Below, piece by piece: positions 7,233 to 8,984 of a stretch of DNA of 8,984 nucleotides. The notes beneath the pieces were generated by a model that was given only the letters and a program-made list of their open reading frames with translations, was not told the origin of the DNA and did no database searches. The DNA is from an uncultured Acidimicrobiia bacterium. GTDB lineage: Bacteria > Actinomycetota > Acidimicrobiia > IMCC26256 > CALEDW01. Location of the stretch: NCBI GenBank assembly GCA_937949585.1, contig CALEDW010000267.1:1-8984 (forward strand), given 5' to 3'. Made by a program: the position numbers and the translations under genes. Positions within the stretch are counted from its first letter, which is position 1, and every line of letters starts with the position of its first letter.

Positions 7233-7700
7233 TCACAGCCCGGCCCGGCGGGCGAGGCGGGCCGCCACCTCACCTCCGCCGCTGCCCTCGGCGCACACCA
7301 CGAGCAGCGTGTCGTCGCCGGCGACGTTCCCGAGCACGTCGGGCAGGCCCGCCCGGTCCAGCGCCGAGCCGACGACGTGGGCCGACCCCGGCGGGGTGCG
7401 CAGCACCACGAGGTTGCCGCTGTGGGCGACCTCGACCACGAAGTCGGTGAGCACCCGCCGGAGGTGCTCGTCGGCGGGCGCCGCGTCGCGGGTGTGCTCG
7501 GGCATGGCGTAGGCCATGGCCCCGCCCGGGATACGGACCTTCACCGCGCCGAGCTCCTCCAGGTCGCGGCTCACGGTGGCCTGGGTGGCCAGGATCCCCT
7601 CGGCGGCGAGCAGCTCCACCAGCTGGGCCTGGCTGGAGATCACCTGCTCCTCGAGCAGGCGAGCGATGCGGTGCTGGCGCTGCGGCTTCGAGGCGGCCAT
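7233..7700 (-). CDS. argR: Arginine repressor
   Basis: A 155-residue transcription regulator that, in this family, forms arginine-bound hexamers and represses arginine synthesis genes at ARG boxes. Residues about 5-60 form the N-terminal winged helix, with the recognition-helix motif TQATVSRDL at 39-47. Residues about 75-155 form the arginine-binding oligomerisation domain, with NVAGDDTLLVV and its GDD at 128-130, the ligand-contacting acidic pair. Length matches the family (about 150-170). ATG 7700 shares one base with the argF stop (TGATG) and has GGAGGAG (7706-7712) 5 nt upstream, so it is coupled to argF. Its place between argF and argG is the usual actinobacterial order. It is likely autoregulated with the operon, but no ARG-box-like palindrome is visible in the window; the operator is probably upstream, beyond the right edge. 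Identity is secure. Confidence 0.96.
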   Translation of the reverse strand: MAASKPQRQHRIARLLEEQVISSQAQLVELLAAEGILATQATVSRDLEELGAVKVRIPGGAMAYAMPEHTRDAAPADEHLRRVLTDFVVEVAHSGNLVVLRTPPGSAHVVGSALDRAGLPDVLGNVAGDDTLLVVCAEGSGGGEVAARLARRAGL

Positions 7701-8605
7701 CAGCGCTCCTCCACCAGCACACCGATGAGCGCCCGCACGGCGTGCATCCGGTTGTCGACCTGCCGCCAGACCACCGAGCGCGGTCCGTCGAGCACCTCGG
7801 CGGTCACCTCCTGGCCCCGGTGCGCGGGCAGGCAGTGCATGAACACCGCCTCGGGACCGGCGGCATCGAGCAGGCGGGCGTCGACCTGCCACGGGGCGAA
7901 CGCGGCGCGCCGGGCGTCGGCCTCGTGCTCGTCGCCCATCGAGACCCAGGTGTCCGTGTACACGGCGTCGGCACCGCTCACCGCCTCGAGCGGGTCGGCC
8001 ACCAGCTCGACCTGCCCGCCGAGGTTGCGGGCCCCTTCGACCACCTCGTCGTCGACCTCGTAGCCGGGTGGGGACGACAGCACGATCTCCATGCCGCTGA
8101 GGGCCGCGGCGTAGGTGAGCGACGCGGCGACGTTGTTGCCGTCGCCGACGTAGGCGAGCCGCCGTCCCTCGAGGCCCCCGAGCTGTTCCTGGAGGGTGAG
8201 CAGGTCGGCGAGGGCCTGGCAGGGGTGGGCCCGATCGGAGAGCAGGTTCACCACCGGGACGTCCGCGGCGGCGGCCATCCGCTCCAGCACCCGGTGGTCC
8301 CGCACCCGGGCGGCGAGCACGGCGCAGTAGGTCGCCAGGACCCGGGCGACGTCCTCGGCCGTCTCGCGGCGGTCGACGCCGACCTCCTCGTCGCGAATCG
8401 CCACGGGGTGCCCGCCGAGCGTCACCACCGCGTGCTCGGTGCTCACCCGGGTGCGGGCCGAGGGCTTCTCGAAGAGCAGCGCCACCGAGCGGCCGGCGAG
8501 GAGCCGGGGGACGGCGGCACCGGGCTGCTTCCAGCTGGCGGCCAGCGCCAGGACGCGGCGCAGCTGCACCGGCGTGAGGTCCACGACCTCGAGGACGTCG
8601 GTCAC
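7700..8605 (-). CDS. argF: Ornithine carbamoyltransferase
   Basis: This enzyme transfers the carbamoyl group of carbamoyl phosphate to ornithine, giving citrulline; it is a cytoplasmic trimer of the ATCase/OTCase family. The length of 301 residues is normal. Motifs are: the carbamoyl-phosphate loop EKPSARTR at 46-53 (the usual S-T-R-T-R has Ala in second place); HPCQ at 127-130; the ornithine loop DTWVSMG at 218-224; and the catalytic HCLPAHRGQEV from 257, with Cys258. The SMG loop and HCLP mark it as an OTCase rather than an aspartate carbamoyltransferase. The GTG start at 8605 overlaps the argD stop (GTGA), with GAGGA at 8613-8617 about 7 nt upstream. A second, stronger AAGGAG at 8625-8630 sits in front of an out-of-frame ATG at 8619. 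The stop overlaps the argR start. Identity is secure; the exact start is slightly less so. Confidence 0.96.
   Translation of the reverse strand: MTDVLEVVDLTPVQLRRVLALAASWKQPGAAVPRLLAGRSVALLFEKPSARTRVSTEHAVVTLGGHPVAIRDEEVGVDRRETAEDVARVLATYCAVLAARVRDHRVLERMAAAADVPVVNLLSDRAHPCQALADLLTLQEQLGGLEGRRLAYVGDGNNVAASLTYAAALSGMEIVLSSPPGYEVDDEVVEGARNLGGQVELVADPLEAVSGADAVYTDTWVSMGDEHEADARRAAFAPWQVDARLLDAAGPEAVFMHCLPAHRGQEVTAEVLDGPRSVVWRQVDNRMHAVRALIGVLVEER
7706..7712 (-). promoter_or_regulatory. Ribosome binding site of argR
   Basis: GGAGGAG on the minus strand, 5 nt before ATG 7700. It lies inside the last codons of argF and fixes the argR start. Confidence 0.75.
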
Positions 8606-8984
8606 CGTGCGTTCCTCATCGGATCTCCTTCACCGGGTCTCCGCCCCGGGTCTCGGTCACCTTGCCTCCACTGTGACACCGGCGGCGGTCGGCGTCGGGG
8701 CGGTGGCCCGGTGGTGCCGGCGGCGTCGATGGCCGCCTCGAGCCGGACGCAGGCCTCGTCGATCTCGTCGTCGGTGATCACCAACGGTGGGGCGAGCCGC
8801 AGCGCGCTCGGCGTCACCGCGTTCACGAGCAGGCCCGCCTGCAACGCCGCGGCGGCGATCGGGGCGGCCTCGATCCCGGGCTGCAGCTCCGCGGCGAGGA
8901 GCAGGCCGAGGCCACGGACCTCGCTGACGCCGTCGAGGTGTTGCAGCCCGGCCGCCAGGCGCGCCCCGGCCCGCTCGGCCCGCT
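8602..8984 (-). CDS. argD: Acetylornithine aminotransferase, C-terminal part only
   Basis: The last 126 codons of a gene whose start lies beyond the right edge. ArgD is a PLP-dependent class III aminotransferase that converts N-acetylglutamate semialdehyde to N-acetylornithine using glutamate. The fragment carries EVRGLGLLLAAEL (from about 8919) and GLLVNAVTPSALRLAPPLVI (about 8775-8834), both typical of the C-terminal domain; the PLP lysine is not in the window. After EAAIDAAG, where family members usually end, the frame runs on for 37 codons of Pro/Arg-rich sequence (8605-8715) to a TGA that overlaps the argF start. In that tail 13 of 37 codons end in A or T, against 3 of 89 before it, so it does not look like long-selected coding sequence. 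A frameshift or a sequencing error near 8707-8716 is possible. The ArgD assignment is secure; the true C-terminus is not. Confidence 0.92.
   Translation of the reverse strand, partial: RAERAGARLAAGLQHLDGVSEVRGLGLLLAAELQPGIEAAPIAAAALQAGLLVNAVTPSALRLAPPLVITDDEIDEACVRLEAAIDAAGTTGPPPRRRPPPVSQWRQGDRDPGRRPGEGDPMRNAR
8616..8660 (-). other. Possible 14-codon mini-ORF between argD and argF
   Basis: GTG 8660 opens a 14-codon frame (MTETRGGDPVKEIR) ending at TGA 8616-8618, in a third frame relative to argD and argF. It has GGAGG (8665-8669) 4 nt upstream, and 12 of its 14 codons end in G or C. Its TGA overlaps an ATG at 8619 (ATGA). It may be a relic of earlier gene ends or simply chance; there is no evidence that it is translated. 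Confidence 0.2.

Noticed and set aside
1..8984. Search for a novel defence, mobile or RNA-based system
   Set aside because: No transposase, integrase, nuclease, reverse transcriptase, repeat array or tRNA-like structure was recognised; the genes are metabolic, repair and envelope-type.

Overview
The window is high-GC DNA with G or C in nearly every third codon position, almost completely packed with genes on the minus strand. The gene content and order (argD-argF-argR-argG-argH read right to left), GTG starts and 1-4 nt start/stop overlaps are typical of Actinomycetota. The exact class cannot be read from the sequence; an AftB-like membrane arabinosyltransferase fits actinobacteria but does not by itself prove a mycolic-acid organism.

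Right half (4497-8984, minus strand): the distal part of an arginine biosynthesis operon. It holds the C-terminal end of ArgD (acetylornithine aminotransferase, cut by the right edge), then complete ArgF (ornithine carbamoyltransferase), ArgR (arginine repressor), ArgG (argininosuccinate synthase) and ArgH (argininosuccinate lyase). Together they cover the last part of the pathway, with ornithine + carbamoyl phosphate -> citrulline -> argininosuccinate -> arginine + fumarate, plus the repressor. Start and stop codons overlap at argD/argF (GTGA), argF/argR (TGATG) and argG/argH (GTGA). Only argR/argG has a real gap (73 bp), and it contains a strong hairpin followed by a good ribosome binding site. 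argC, argJ and argB would be expected beyond the right edge. No AT-rich ARG-box-like operator was found inside the window.

Middle (2069-4558, plus strand): one large gene for a multi-pass membrane protein with a central spermidine-synthase-like, SAM-binding-type fold. It converges on argH and the two reading frames overlap by 62 bp. The Asp expected to be catalytic in true spermidine synthases is replaced by Ser, so its function is open.

Left part (1-2003, minus strand): a 3-methyladenine DNA glycosylase (Mpg/AAG family), followed through a GTGA overlap by a GT-C membrane glycosyltransferase resembling mycobacterial AftB (459 codons present, C-terminus beyond the left edge). The 65 bp between the divergent glycosylase and membrane-protein genes holds a short GC-rich palindrome.

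No tRNA, rRNA, CRISPR array, insertion sequence, phage gene or defence system is visible. The points most worth a second look are the odd, codon-atypical tail of argD with its stacked start and stop codons before argF, the AftB-like gene, and the catalytically altered spermidine-synthase-like membrane protein.
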